Source of the DNA: Butyricicoccus sp. Marseille-Q5471 | GTDB taxonomy: Bacteria > Bacillota > Clostridia > Oscillospirales > Butyricicoccaceae | Length of the DNA: 57,663 bases | NCBI RefSeq assembly: GCF_951230135.1 | Contig: NZ_CATNVC010000013.1 | Location: 1 to 57,663 of the forward strand | Reading direction: 5' to 3' | Shown here: piece by piece, positions 6,044-14,217 of the stretch | How the letters are laid out: every line of letters begins with the position of its first letter | Position numbering within the stretch: position 1 is the first letter of the stretch | Made by a program: the position numbers and the translations under genes | The notes under the pieces: model-generated | What the model was told of the DNA's origin: nothing | Databases searched by the model: none | Seen by the model: the letters and a program-made list of their open reading frames with translations, nothing else

Positions 6044-7492
6044 ATGATTTCAGGACATTTAAGCGCAAAGGCCGGCAAATGGTATATGGTGCTGGAGCTA
6101 CGTGCACCGGAAGGAAAACGCATCCCAAAATGGATTGGCACAGGTTTATCAGTGAAGGGAAATAAACATAGAGCTGAGGAGATGTTATATCAAAAGCGTT
6201 TGGAGTACAGTGCCGCTGGGCGTGCATACGGTAATATGCTATTTTCCGAATACCTCGAACAGTGGATCGAGGGTCGCCAATGCGAACTTGCAAAGGCGAC
6301 CTTCGATAGCTATCAGTCAATTTTAAAAGGGCAAGTCATTGAATTTTATGCGCCCAAGAGAATTGCTTTGTCTGCATTAAAGCCTGCCGATATCATTGCA
6401 TATCATCAGGAGCTTCGCAAAAGAGGCGTATCGGAGAGCACCGTTCTGCGTCATCATGCGGTCATCCATAAGGCACTGGAGGATGCATACTACCACGAGA
6501 TGATTCCAACAAATCCTGCCGCACGAGTGAGGCGACCAAGAAAGGCGGTATATGTCACCAAACCCTACACCACACAAGAGTGCCGGCAGCTACTGGATGC
6601 CATTCAGGAGGAAAAGCTGGAGCCGATACTGATGATGGCCGTTTACACAGGGATGCGGCGTGGCGAGCTGCTGGGGCTGCGCTGGGGTGCAATTGATTTT
6701 ACCAACAACATTCTGAATGTCCAGCACGAGGTAATCCGAGGCAATGTAAATGGGCGGACAGCTTCCGTTGCACAGGATAAGCTTAAACGCACTGCCAGCC
6801 TACGAACACTTCCCATGGTTGAGCCGCTGCGCAATATGTTGCTGGCGGAGCGGCAACGACGCTACGAAGAAAACTCGGCTGAGGCGGATGACTATATTTT
6901 TGTAGATAAAAAGGGCCAGCCATTAAAGCCAAATTATATTACAGAGGCATTTCCAAAGCTTTTAGCAAAGCACGGACTGCGGCTCATTCGCCTGCATGAT
7001 CTTCGCCATAGCTGCGCAAATTTGCTCATTACCGCACGCACACCACTTATCGAAGTCCAACAGTGGCTTGGACATAGCAGTATTCAGACAACGGCCGATC
7101 TATATTCCCACCTAACCTTCCAAGAGAAGCTCAGTAGTGCTGAAACCATAAAAAATTTTAACGAAGAAAGAGGATATGATATGAAAAAGAACGAAAGAAT
7201 GCCCATTGCCGAGTGGGTTTCCGAACTGAATCACGAAAGCCTTGCAGACATCCAAAACTTTTTGAGCAGCGGCGCATTGCAAAGTCTTACTGAATCCGAT
7301 GGCGGATGCTATGATGCCATGGTTCAACCCAATGCCGGGGAGCCATTATTTGTTGAGGTGAATCTTGATGCGTATAACTGTGTTGCAGACTTATACTGCA
7401 CCTGCAATATTGGTTTTTGCATACACCTTGCTACCGTATTGCATGAGATCAACGCAAGACACGCAAGTTGCCTTTGCAAAAGCAACGATTAA
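6044..7492 (+). CDS. Tyrosine recombinase with a C-terminal SWIM zinc-finger extension
   Basis: Residues 1-379 form a normal ICE/phage integrase with the catalytic set Arg in TGMRRGELLGLRW, Lys in QDKLKRTAS, His and Arg in LHDLRHSCA, His in LGHSSIQTT and Tyr in DLYSH. Residues 380-482 are extra. They carry CTCNIGFCIH, a CxCx4CxH zinc-binding motif (C452, C454, C459, H461) followed by LATVL, with preceding beta-strand-like sequence, matching the SWIM domain found in chromatin, DNA-repair and Mutator-type transposase proteins. ATG 6044 follows AAAGGAGG. An internal ATG at 7181 has its own AAGAGG seven bases upstream, so a separate 103-residue SWIM protein could also be made. Confidence 0.9.
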   Translation: MISGHLSAKAGKWYMVLELRAPEGKRIPKWIGTGLSVKGNKHRAEEMLYQKRLEYSAAGRAYGNMLFSEYLEQWIEGRQCELAKATFDSYQSILKGQVIEFYAPKRIALSALKPADIIAYHQELRKRGVSESTVLRHHAVIHKALEDAYYHEMIPTNPAARVRRPRKAVYVTKPYTTQECRQLLDAIQEEKLEPILMMAVYTGMRRGELLGLRWGAIDFTNNILNVQHEVIRGNVNGRTASVAQDKLKRTASLRTLPMVEPLRNMLLAERQRRYEENSAEADDYIFVDKKGQPLKPNYITEAFPKLLAKHGLRLIRLHDLRHSCANLLITARTPLIEVQQWLGHSSIQTTADLYSHLTFQEKLSSAETIKNFNEERGYDMKKNERMPIAEWVSELNHESLADIQNFLSSGALQSLTESDGGCYDAMVQPNAGEPLFVEVNLDAYNCVADLYCTCNIGFCIHLATVLHEINARHASCLCKSND

Positions 7493-7580
7493 AGCATTTC
7501 TACTGATATAAAACATCACTCTGTATTGGCTATAAGCGTGTTGTCGGTCCCTTTTACTTGGCGTCACTTGAAATTTAAAT

Positions 7581-7621
7581 TGTAACATAAATCGTGTTAC
7601 AAAAAGAAAAACCATGTTACA
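7581..7621. promoter_or_regulatory. TGTAACA/TGTTACA inverted repeat with a third half-site, candidate operator
   Basis: TGTAACA (7581-7587) and TGTTACA (7595-7601) form a perfect 7-base inverted repeat with a 7-base spacer, and another TGTTACA lies at 7615-7621. The sites sit between the SWIM recombinase and the excisionase, where a regulator of excision or the recombination proteins could bind. Confidence 0.4.
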
Positions 7622-7703
7622 ACGAGAGCGAAAAGGCATATTTCTCTACCCAAATAGTTACTTTTAAATTAGGATTTCCGATATAAAATTGTTTCGCTAT
7701 TAG

Positions 7704-7745
7704 AAACACCATCTAACCATTTATCAAATGGCTGGATGGTGTTTT
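7704..7745 (+). terminator. Hairpin terminator or attenuator before the excisionase gene
   Basis: A long stem, AACACCATC...CCATTT against AAATGG...GATGGTGTT, with loop ATC and one internal mismatch, runs into TTTT at 7742-7745. It probably ends the transcript of the SWIM recombinase or dampens read-through into the excisionase 31 bases downstream. Confidence 0.6.
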
Positions 7746-7775
7746 ATATCATCTAAAATGGAAAGGAGCGCATGG

Positions 7776-7967
7776 ATGAACCCACCCCACCTTTCTCCCG
7801 ACAAAAAATTCCTAACAGCAAGTGATGTTGCTATCATTCTAAATATTTCAAGAAGTACCGCATACAGAATAATCCGCAGTCTCAATGAAGACTTGAAAAA
7901 GTCCGGGAAAATCACAATTGCAGGCAAAATATCCGCTAAATACTTCTATGAAAATGTGTACTTATAA
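7776..7967 (+). CDS. xis: Excisionase-like helix-turn-helix protein
   Basis: The 63-residue product is almost entirely a MerR/excisionase-type winged HTH: LTASDVAIILNISRSTAYRI followed by a short wing ending AKYFYENVYL. Proteins of this type accompany integrases of Bacillota ICEs and prophages and direct excision by bending att DNA. ATG 7776 follows AAAGGAG (7762-7768). An earlier in-frame ATG (7728) lies inside the upstream hairpin and has no ribosome binding site. The gene is 67 bases ahead of the third recombinase, the usual xis-int order. Confidence 0.8.
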   Translation: MNPPHLSPDKKFLTASDVAIILNISRSTAYRIIRSLNEDLKKSGKITIAGKISAKYFYENVYL

Positions 7968-7976
7968 CGGTTAGGC

Positions 7977-8006
7977 TTGTACTTTTGATAAAAGCAATGC
8001 TACAAT
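7977..8006 (+). promoter_or_regulatory. Predicted promoter of the third recombinase gene
   Basis: TTGTAC (7977-7982) and TACAAT (8001-8006) are 18 bases apart, just after the excisionase stop and 28 bases before the recombinase start. The recombinase can therefore be expressed independently of xis. Confidence 0.5.
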
Positions 8007-8034
8007 ATATTTGTGGTAGCAGAAGGAGGTGCAA

Positions 8035-9093
8035 ATGCCTACCTACAAAGACCAAAAAACCGGATTGTGGTATTGCAAATTTGTTTTTACTGATTGGACG
8101 GGCAAAAAGACACAGAAAAAGAAGATGGGCTTTAAACTGCAAAAAGAGGCAAAGGCGTTCGAAACGGAATTTTTGAGCAAAGCACACGCTTCCTGTGATA
8201 TGCTGTTCTCCTCTCTGATTGAGCTCTATATGGAAGACTGCAAGCCTCGCTTAAAGCCAACAACCTACTCGGGCAAGGAATTTTTGATTAGTGCCCATGT
8301 GTTGCCCCATTTCGGAAATATGCCAATCAACAAAATCACACCAACAACAGTTCGGAAATGGCAAACGACACTTATTTCGCACCCCAATAGTTACAGCGAA
8401 ACATACCTTAAAACCATACATAACCAAGTTTCTGCTATCTTCAACTTTGCTTGTAAGTATTATAAGCTTCCTGAAAACCCCGCCAGAGTTTGTGGGGCGA
8501 TGGGAAAGAAGAATGCAGACTGCATGCTGTTTTGGACGGTGGATAAATTTAAAAAATTCATTGCGGCTGTCGAGGACAAGGTTATGTCTAAGACGATTTT
8601 CAACCTGCTCTTTTGGTCTGGAATGCGTTCTGGAGAAATGCTTGCATTGACACTAAGCGACTTTGATTTTAATGCGAACACAGTGTCTATCAACAAAAAC
8701 TATGCACGGCTCGATAATGAGGATTTGATTCTCGAGCCCAAAACACCGAAAATCAAACGGAAAGTGACCCTGCCGCCCTTTATCTGCGACATCATCAAGG
8801 ATTATGTGCAAAGGCTCGTTGACTACGAACCAAGCGAGCGTCTGTTCAAGGTCACCAAAAGCTATCTTCGTCAGGAGATGAGCAGAGGCTCTAAGAAAAG
8901 TGGCGTCAAGATAATCAGAGTTCATGATCTCCGACACTCACACGCTTCATTACTGATAGAAATGGGGTTTTCTCCACTGCTGATTAGCGAGAGGCTGGGT
9001 CATGAAGATATAAAAACCACTTTGCAGACCTATTCCCACCTGTATCCCAACAAGCAAGGTGAGGTGGCTGAACGGCTGCAAAGCTTCTTTTAA
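8035..9093 (+). CDS. Tyrosine recombinase adjacent to guaA, third of three
   Basis: This 352-residue integrase begins with the AP2-like arm-binding segment PTYKDQKTGLWYCKF. It has the catalytic Arg in SGMRSGEMLAL, Lys in TPKIKRKV, His and Arg in VHDLRHSHAS, His in LGHEDIKTT and Tyr in QTYSH, so it should be active. ATG 8035 follows AGAAGGAGG. Its stop lies 87 bases from the guaA stop, with the genes convergent. Integrative islands are known to insert at the 3' end of guaA, so this is probably the recombinase that placed the island here (inference). Confidence 0.93.
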   Translation: MPTYKDQKTGLWYCKFVFTDWTGKKTQKKKMGFKLQKEAKAFETEFLSKAHASCDMLFSSLIELYMEDCKPRLKPTTYSGKEFLISAHVLPHFGNMPINKITPTTVRKWQTTLISHPNSYSETYLKTIHNQVSAIFNFACKYYKLPENPARVCGAMGKKNADCMLFWTVDKFKKFIAAVEDKVMSKTIFNLLFWSGMRSGEMLALTLSDFDFNANTVSINKNYARLDNEDLILEPKTPKIKRKVTLPPFICDIIKDYVQRLVDYEPSERLFKVTKSYLRQEMSRGSKKSGVKIIRVHDLRHSHASLLIEMGFSPLLISERLGHEDIKTTLQTYSHLYPNKQGEVAERLQSFF

Positions 9094-9130
9094 CCGCGAT
9101 TCGTGTACCTTTTGTGTACTCTGAGGTGAA

Positions 9131-9170
9131 AGAGAAAGCCGCAAACCCTGTATTCATCAGGGTTTGCGGC
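9131..9170 (-). terminator. guaA terminator
   Basis: A perfect 13-base stem (9138-9150 with 9158-9170, GCCGCAAACCCTG) with a 7-base loop follows the guaA stop by 10 bases, and on the minus strand runs into TTTCTCTTTC. Confidence 0.85.
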
Positions 9171-9180
9171 AATGGTTACG

Positions 9181-10725
9181 TTACTCCCACTCGATCGTAG
9201 CGGGCGGTTTGGACGTGATGTCATAGACAATACGATTGATATGCCCTACTTCATTTACAATGCGCACCGAAATGCGATCCAATACATCATACGGAATCCG
9301 TGCCCAGTCGGCAGTCATGAAATCGGTCGTGGTAACCGAACGCAGCGCCAGCGTATAGTCATACGTGCGTCCGTCACCCATAACACCAACACTTCGCATG
9401 TTGGTCAACACCGCAAAATACTGATTCATGGTATATTCGAGGTTTGCTTTAGCAATTTCATCACGGAAGATGAAATCCGCTTCACGCAGGACATCCAGCT
9501 TCTCCTTCGTAATATCACCGATGACGCGAATAGCAAGACCCGGTCCGGGGAACGGCTGACGCATAACCAAATACTCAGGCAGGTCGAGTTCCCGACCCAG
9601 CTGACGTACTTCATCCTTAAACAGCAGACGCAGCGGCTCGATAATCTCCTTGAAATCAACATAATCCGGCAGACCGCCAACATTATGATGGCTCTTAATG
9701 ACTGCAGCATCACCCGCGCCGGATTCGATAACATCGGGATAAATCGTACCCTGAACCAGATAATCCACCGATCCGATTTTTTTGCCTTCATCCTCGAATA
9801 CGCGGATAAACTCCTCGCCAATAATCTTACGCTTGGTTTCCGGATCGGAAACACCAGCTAGCTTGTCCAAAAAACGCTTTTCTGCATCAACACGAATAAA
9901 ATTAATGTCCCACTTAGAGAACGCTGCTTCAACCTCATCGCCTTCATCTTTGCGCATTAGGCCGTGGTCAACGAATACGCAAGTAAGCTGATTTCCGACT
10001 GCCTCTGCCAACAGTGCTGCCGCAACCGATGAATCAACACCGCCGGACAGCGCCAGCAGAACCTTTCCATCGCCAACCTTTTCGCGAATCGACTTGATGG
10101 AATTATTTTTATAATCCTCCATCGTCCAGTCGCCCTTGGCCTGACAGATTTCAAACAGGAAGTTTTTGAGCATCAGCGAGCCATTTTCGGTATGATTCAC
10201 CTCAGGATGGAACTGTACGCCATAGAAACCACGCGCAGCGTCTGCAATCGCAACATTCGGGCACATTGCCGTATGTCCGACCAGTTCAAATCCATCCGGC
10301 ACTTTGGCCATATAGTCGCCGTGGCTCATCCAGGAGATGCCCTCTTCGGGCAGACCCTTAAACAGCTTACAGGCCGTATTGTAAAAAGTCTGCGTCTTGC
10401 CATACTCACGGGCCGTATCGTCCTGTGCTGCCGTGACCTGCCCGCCAAGCGTATGCGCCATCAGCTGACAGCCATAGCAAATACCGAGCACCGGAACACC
10501 CAATTCAAACACCGCAGGATCGCACTGCGGAGAAGCAGGATCGTATACACTGTTGGGGCCGCCGGTGAAAATAATGCCAATCGGATTCAGCGCACGAATC
10601 TCCTCAATTGAGGTTTTATACGGTTTAACCTCACAATAAACATTATGCTCGCGCACGCGGCGTGCAATCAGCTGATTATACTGACCGCCAAAGTCCAATA
10701 CCAGAATGAGCTGATGATTCTCCAT
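9181..10725 (-). CDS. guaA: GMP synthase (glutamine-hydrolysing)
   Basis: GuaA converts XMP to GMP with ATP and glutamine in the cytoplasm, the last step of guanine nucleotide synthesis. The 514-residue protein has the class I glutamine amidotransferase domain (nucleophile Cys83 in GICYGCQ, His and Glu in GVQFHPEV), the ATP pyrophosphatase P-loop ALSGGVDSS and the C-terminal XMP-binding [10 protein letters not shown]. The start at 10725 follows AAAGGAG by eight bases; an upstream in-frame codon at 10794 would overlap the promoter. The gene is intact despite the adjacent island. Confidence 0.98.
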   Translation of the reverse strand: MENHQLILVLDFGGQYNQLIARRVREHNVYCEVKPYKTSIEEIRALNPIGIIFTGGPNSVYDPASPQCDPAVFELGVPVLGICYGCQLMAHTLGGQVTAAQDDTAREYGKTQTFYNTACKLFKGLPEEGISWMSHGDYMAKVPDGFELVGHTAMCPNVAIADAARGFYGVQFHPEVNHTENGSLMLKNFLFEICQAKGDWTMEDYKNNSIKSIREKVGDGKVLLALSGGVDSSVAAALLAEAVGNQLTCVFVDHGLMRKDEGDEVEAAFSKWDINFIRVDAEKRFLDKLAGVSDPETKRKIIGEEFIRVFEDEGKKIGSVDYLVQGTIYPDVIESGAGDAAVIKSHHNVGGLPDYVDFKEIIEPLRLLFKDEVRQLGRELDLPEYLVMRQPFPGPGLAIRVIGDITKEKLDVLREADFIFRDEIAKANLEYTMNQYFAVLTNMRSVGVMGDGRTYDYTLALRSVTTTDFMTADWARIPYDVLDRISVRIVNEVGHINRIVYDITSKPPATIEWE

Positions 10726-10761
10726 CAAATTTGCTCCTTTCGTTCCATTACATATAAAAGA

Positions 10762-10790
10762 ATTATGCCACAAAACGGCGATTTCGGCAA
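10762..10790 (-). promoter_or_regulatory. Predicted guaA promoter
   Basis: On the minus strand TTGCCG (10790-10785) and CATAAT (10767-10762) are spaced by 17 bases. The leader is only about 30 bases, so there is no room for a purine riboswitch. Confidence 0.5.
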
Positions 10791-10858
10791 GCATTTTCCC
10801 GACCTTTTTCCCCCTTTCGGCAAGGTTGCCGTTTTATAATCAAAATGATTTTGTCTTT

Positions 10859-10888
10859 TTGCATAAATACCCCAAGTTTGGGCATACT
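10859..10888 (+). promoter_or_regulatory. Candidate promoter of the SLH-domain gene
   Basis: TTGCAT (10859-10864) and CATACT (10883-10888) are 18 bases apart, upstream of the AAAGGGTGG ribosome binding site of the gene at 10923. Confidence 0.35.
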
Positions 10889-10922
10889 GCGGACAAGCAA
10901 ACCTTGAAAGGGTGGATGAATT

Positions 10923-11864
10923 ATGAAGGATCGTAAATTGCAGCTGTCTCTTGCTATGCTGCTCATTGCCGCATTGTTTACCTGTGGTGCGGTCGCTGTC
11001 GGCACGATGCCTGTTTTGGCCAATGGCGCAGCGCCTGTTGTACAGCCGCTGCAGGGCGCTACCGTACCCGGCGTCGCCATCGAACTGCCGCTAACCGCCA
11101 CAGATGCCGACAATGACGTACAACTGTTCCAGCTGACGGAGCAGCCTCGTCTCGGTGCCGCCTCGATTGACGGCCAAACACTTGTTTACATGCCGGGTGA
11201 AAAAACCGGTACCGACAAGTTTGGCTATACCGCCGTGGATGCGAACGGCAATACGGCCAAGGCGGCGCAAGTCAGCATCCAAATCGAAAAGAATCGTGCC
11301 AAGTTGACCTACGCCGATATGCAGGGCAACCCGTCCCACTATGCAGCCATCAAGCTGGCTGAGTCCGGTATCATGGAAGGTGAACATATTGGCGACTGCG
11401 CATTCTTCCGTCCGACGCAAAGCGTGACCCGCAGCGAGTTTATTGCCATGGCTGCAGCGGTAGCAGAATTACCCGTTCAGCCGACCACGCAAACCGATTT
11501 TCTGGATGACAGCGGGCTGTCGGCTTGGGCAAAGCCCTATGTGAGTGCTGCTGCCGCCAACGGTCTTGTCAGCGGATATCAAACCGCAAGCGGACTTGCC
11601 GAAATTCGTGGTGAAAACCCGATTACGCTGGCTGAAGCGAGTGTGGTCATCAATAATCTGCTGACCGAGAATTTGGATGATGTACGACTGACCTTGGAGT
11701 TGGAGCACAGCGGCGAGATGAACTGGGCGCAAGCTGCTATGAGCAGCCTGAGCCGTCTGGATGTGCTTTCGCCGCTGGCGCAGATGCAGGCATCCAACGC
11801 ACCTATCACCCGGCAGACAGCCTGTGAGATGCTTTATCAGGCCTTAATCCTGATCGAGGACTAA
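10923..11864 (+). CDS. Exported protein with Ig-like domain and three SLH repeats
   Basis: The 313-residue protein starts with a signal peptide (KDRK, then a hydrophobic core to about residue 30). Residues 40-120 resemble a cadherin-like Ig fold (TATDADND, LVYMPGE, FGYTAVDANGNTA). The C-terminal two thirds hold S-layer homology repeats: YADMQGNPSHYAAIKLAESG with FRPTQSVTRSEFIAMA, then FLDDSGLSAWAKPYVSAAAA with NPITLAEASVVI, then a weaker third with APITRQTACEMLYQAL. SLH domains anchor proteins to pyruvylated cell-wall polymer. It is monocistronic, convergent with dcd. The ligand of the Ig part is unknown. Confidence 0.85.
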   Translation: MKDRKLQLSLAMLLIAALFTCGAVAVGTMPVLANGAAPVVQPLQGATVPGVAIELPLTATDADNDVQLFQLTEQPRLGAASIDGQTLVYMPGEKTGTDKFGYTAVDANGNTAKAAQVSIQIEKNRAKLTYADMQGNPSHYAAIKLAESGIMEGEHIGDCAFFRPTQSVTRSEFIAMAAAVAELPVQPTTQTDFLDDSGLSAWAKPYVSAAAANGLVSGYQTASGLAEIRGENPITLAEASVVINNLLTENLDDVRLTLELEHSGEMNWAQAAMSSLSRLDVLSPLAQMQASNAPITRQTACEMLYQALILIED

Positions 11865-11866
11865 TC

Positions 11867-11897
11867 AAAAGGAGGAACGGACATCGTTCCTCCTTTT
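11867..11897. terminator. Bidirectional terminator between the SLH gene and dcd
   Basis: AAAAGGAGGAACG pairs with CGTTCCTCCTTTT (13 bases) around GACAT, with a T run on the plus side and an A run that serves as the T run for the minus strand. It separates the convergent genes and abuts the dcd stop. Confidence 0.85.
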
Positions 11898-11898
11898 T

Positions 11899-12417
11899 TC
11901 ATTTAAAATCTTGATATAACTTACTGGCTTCAATCCCTTTGTTGTTCTGGTATTTGCCGCCGGTATACAAATCATATTCCCCATCAATATCATGGTAATA
12001 AATCTGACAGACCTCCACATTGGGATAGATGCGGACAGGCTGCACGCAGAAGATTTCCAATGTCCAATACCCCTTGAAGCCGATATCGCCAAAGCCTGCT
12101 GAAACATGAATAAACAAGCCCAAACGACCGGTGGAAGACCGTCCTTCCAACATGGGAACATACCGATCGGTTGCAGTGTATTCGTTGGTACGTCCCAAGT
12201 ACAGCTTATTGGGTTCGAGCAGCAACCCCTCATCCGGAATGACAATACGGCTGGCTGGATTAGGCAGCTTCATGTCCAGTTCATAATGATCATATACCAG
12301 CAATTCGTTGGCGAGTGACAAGTTATAGCTGTTCGGATTAATGCGGCGCTTGTCAAATGGTTCGATAATAATTTCTTTGCCGATACGCTTCTGGATTTCT
12401 TTTCCGGATAAAATCAT
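11899..12417 (-). CDS. dcd: dCTP deaminase, possibly bifunctional (dUTP-forming and -hydrolysing)
   Basis: Dcd deaminates dCTP to dUTP for thymidylate synthesis; the bifunctional form goes on to dUMP. The 172-residue protein has the trimeric dUTPase-like core with EGRSSTGRLGLFIHVSAGFG and a conserved catalytic Glu in YWTLEI. The loop reads AGFGDIGF, closer to the AGFIDPGF loop of the bifunctional mycobacterial enzyme than to the HRIDPG loop of E. coli Dcd (recalled). It is the last gene of trmK-nif3-rqcH-dcd. The functional fit with ThyX at 36 kb is inference. Confidence 0.92.
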   Translation of the reverse strand: MILSGKEIQKRIGKEIIIEPFDKRRINPNSYNLSLANELLVYDHYELDMKLPNPASRIVIPDEGLLLEPNKLYLGRTNEYTATDRYVPMLEGRSSTGRLGLFIHVSAGFGDIGFKGYWTLEIFCVQPVRIYPNVEVCQIYYHDIDGEYDLYTGGKYQNNKGIEASKLYQDFK

Positions 12418-12429
12418 CGTCTGTACTCC

Positions 12430-14205
12430 TCACTCAACGCGCAGCTTTTCGATTTGGGTCTCATTCGGTGTAATATAGGCTGTTTGGTAAACGTGATAAA
12501 TTACCATGCCCGGTTTTGCTCCGGCGGGTTTTTTCACCTGCCGCACCGGCGTAAAATCAACCGGCACCATAGATGAGGTGCGCGCCTTGGAATGATATGC
12601 CGCAATCATAGCCGCTTCTGTCATCGCCTGATTGGTCGGCTCCCTGCCATCCACTACGAGAATAACATGTGAGCCGTGAATCTTCTGTGTGTGAAACCAG
12701 ATATCCGTTTTAAACGCGGTCCTCAGTGTTAAAATATCGTTTTGCAGATTGTTTTTCCCTGCAAATACATCAAACCCATCACTGGTACGGTAATGAAACG
12801 GTTTCGCCGCGACGGGCTTCATCTGCGCCTTTTTATTGCGCGTCTGCTTAGAAGAAAGGATACCCGTCTGCGTCAGCTCTTCACGAAGCTGGGCTAGATC
12901 GCGCTCGCCCTCTGCCTCACTCAATGCAGCCAGCACGCTTTCCAGATAGTCCAAATCGGCTCTGCCGCGTTCAATCTGCACAGACAGTACCTCTTCCGCC
13001 GTTTTCGCCTTGGTATACAATTTAAAGTACCGCTGTGCATTTTGCTGCGGGGTCATTTTGACATCAAGACTGATTTCTATTTCCGGACATGACTCGTCAT
13101 AATAGTCTATAACCTTGACCTTATTCATACCCTTTTCTAATTGGTACAGATTTGCTGTGATTAGGTCGCCCAGTCGTTTATATTGTTCCCGATTATGCGT
13201 CTGCTCTAATTCCTTCTGCTGTATGGCAAGCTTGCGGGCCAAGCGGTCACGCGCATTGACAACAGTCTTGTGCAAATCTTGGGACCGCTTCGCCATTCGC
13301 TCTGCCTTTCCCTTTTTCTCAAAAAAGGCGGCAAGCAATGCGGAAAAGCTGTTCATTTGTGTGATCGACATCAGATGCTCATACTGCGTAAGCGGCAGGA
13401 AAGAAAAATCAAAAACACTTGCATCCTCATTCTTGGTCAATAGGAAGGGACGAAACCGCTTTTCCTGCACATAAGTGCAAAAATCATCGTAAACTGCTCC
13501 CAAACGATGCTGTTCCTCTGCTGACATCTGTCCTATCGGTTTTGCAACCTCGCCGCAGGCACGAAACGCCAGCTCCCGGCATAGCAGCGGAGAAAAGCCG
13601 AGCAGATGATTCAGCAAAAAACGATCAATCCCCTGCTCCTCATCCGCCGTGCCAAGCGCCGCCGCCAGACCTGCACCCGAGATGGAGAACGGATTTATTT
13701 TATCCTGTGCCGGCGGCAGACGATAGAATAATCCAGGCAACACCTGACGTTTGCCGGAAATGTCGCCGTCAACCCGACGCAGCGCATCAATAATACGCCC
13801 TTCCCCATCGCGCAAAATTAAATTGGAGTGTTTACCCATTAGCTCACACACAAGATACTTTTTGCAGGGTATGCCCATTTCATCGGTTGTATCCAGTTCG
13901 ATTTCCATCATACGCTCGAGCACCGGCTGCGAAATCGAGGCAATTTTCGCCCCCTGTACATGCTTGCGCAGCAGCATACAGAACATTGGCGGTGCAGCCG
14001 GATTTTCGCGTGCAGACTCAATCAGGTGCGCACGCGGCGCTCCTGCGGCGATGGACAGCAGCAAACGCTTTGCACCGCCCTGCCCACGGGTCTGCAGTAT
14101 AACCTCCTCACGGTCAGGCTGATAGACCTTCTCAACACGGCAGCCGCATAGATTTTCATTCAGTTCATGTGCTACCGCCCCAAGGCAGATTGCATCTAAT
14201 GGCAT
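12430..14205 (-). CDS. rqcH: Rqc2 homologue RqcH (NFACT family)
   Basis: RqcH binds stalled 50S-peptidyl-tRNA complexes and adds C-terminal poly-alanine tails that target the nascent chain for degradation. The 591-residue protein has NFACT-N (residues 1-200), helix-hairpin and coiled-coil segments (about 290-430) and the NFACT-R domain near the C-terminus (AGKNNLQNDILTLRTAFKTD, WFHTQKIHGSHVIL). Residues 97-98 are Glu-Arg, where the Bacillus subtilis protein has the essential Asp97-Arg98, a conservative change. Older annotations call this family fibronectin-binding protein. It lies 12 bases upstream of dcd in the operon. Confidence 0.93.
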   Translation of the reverse strand: MPLDAICLGAVAHELNENLCGCRVEKVYQPDREEVILQTRGQGGAKRLLLSIAAGAPRAHLIESARENPAAPPMFCMLLRKHVQGAKIASISQPVLERMMEIELDTTDEMGIPCKKYLVCELMGKHSNLILRDGEGRIIDALRRVDGDISGKRQVLPGLFYRLPPAQDKINPFSISGAGLAAALGTADEEQGIDRFLLNHLLGFSPLLCRELAFRACGEVAKPIGQMSAEEQHRLGAVYDDFCTYVQEKRFRPFLLTKNEDASVFDFSFLPLTQYEHLMSITQMNSFSALLAAFFEKKGKAERMAKRSQDLHKTVVNARDRLARKLAIQQKELEQTHNREQYKRLGDLITANLYQLEKGMNKVKVIDYYDESCPEIEISLDVKMTPQQNAQRYFKLYTKAKTAEEVLSVQIERGRADLDYLESVLAALSEAEGERDLAQLREELTQTGILSSKQTRNKKAQMKPVAAKPFHYRTSDGFDVFAGKNNLQNDILTLRTAFKTDIWFHTQKIHGSHVILVVDGREPTNQAMTEAAMIAAYHSKARTSSMVPVDFTPVRQVKKPAGAKPGMVIYHVYQTAYITPNETQIEKLRVE

Positions 14206-14217
14206 AGCAAACCTTCC

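Noticed and set aside
10726-10761. Purine riboswitch ahead of guaA
   Set aside because: The predicted promoter leaves only about 30 bases of leader.
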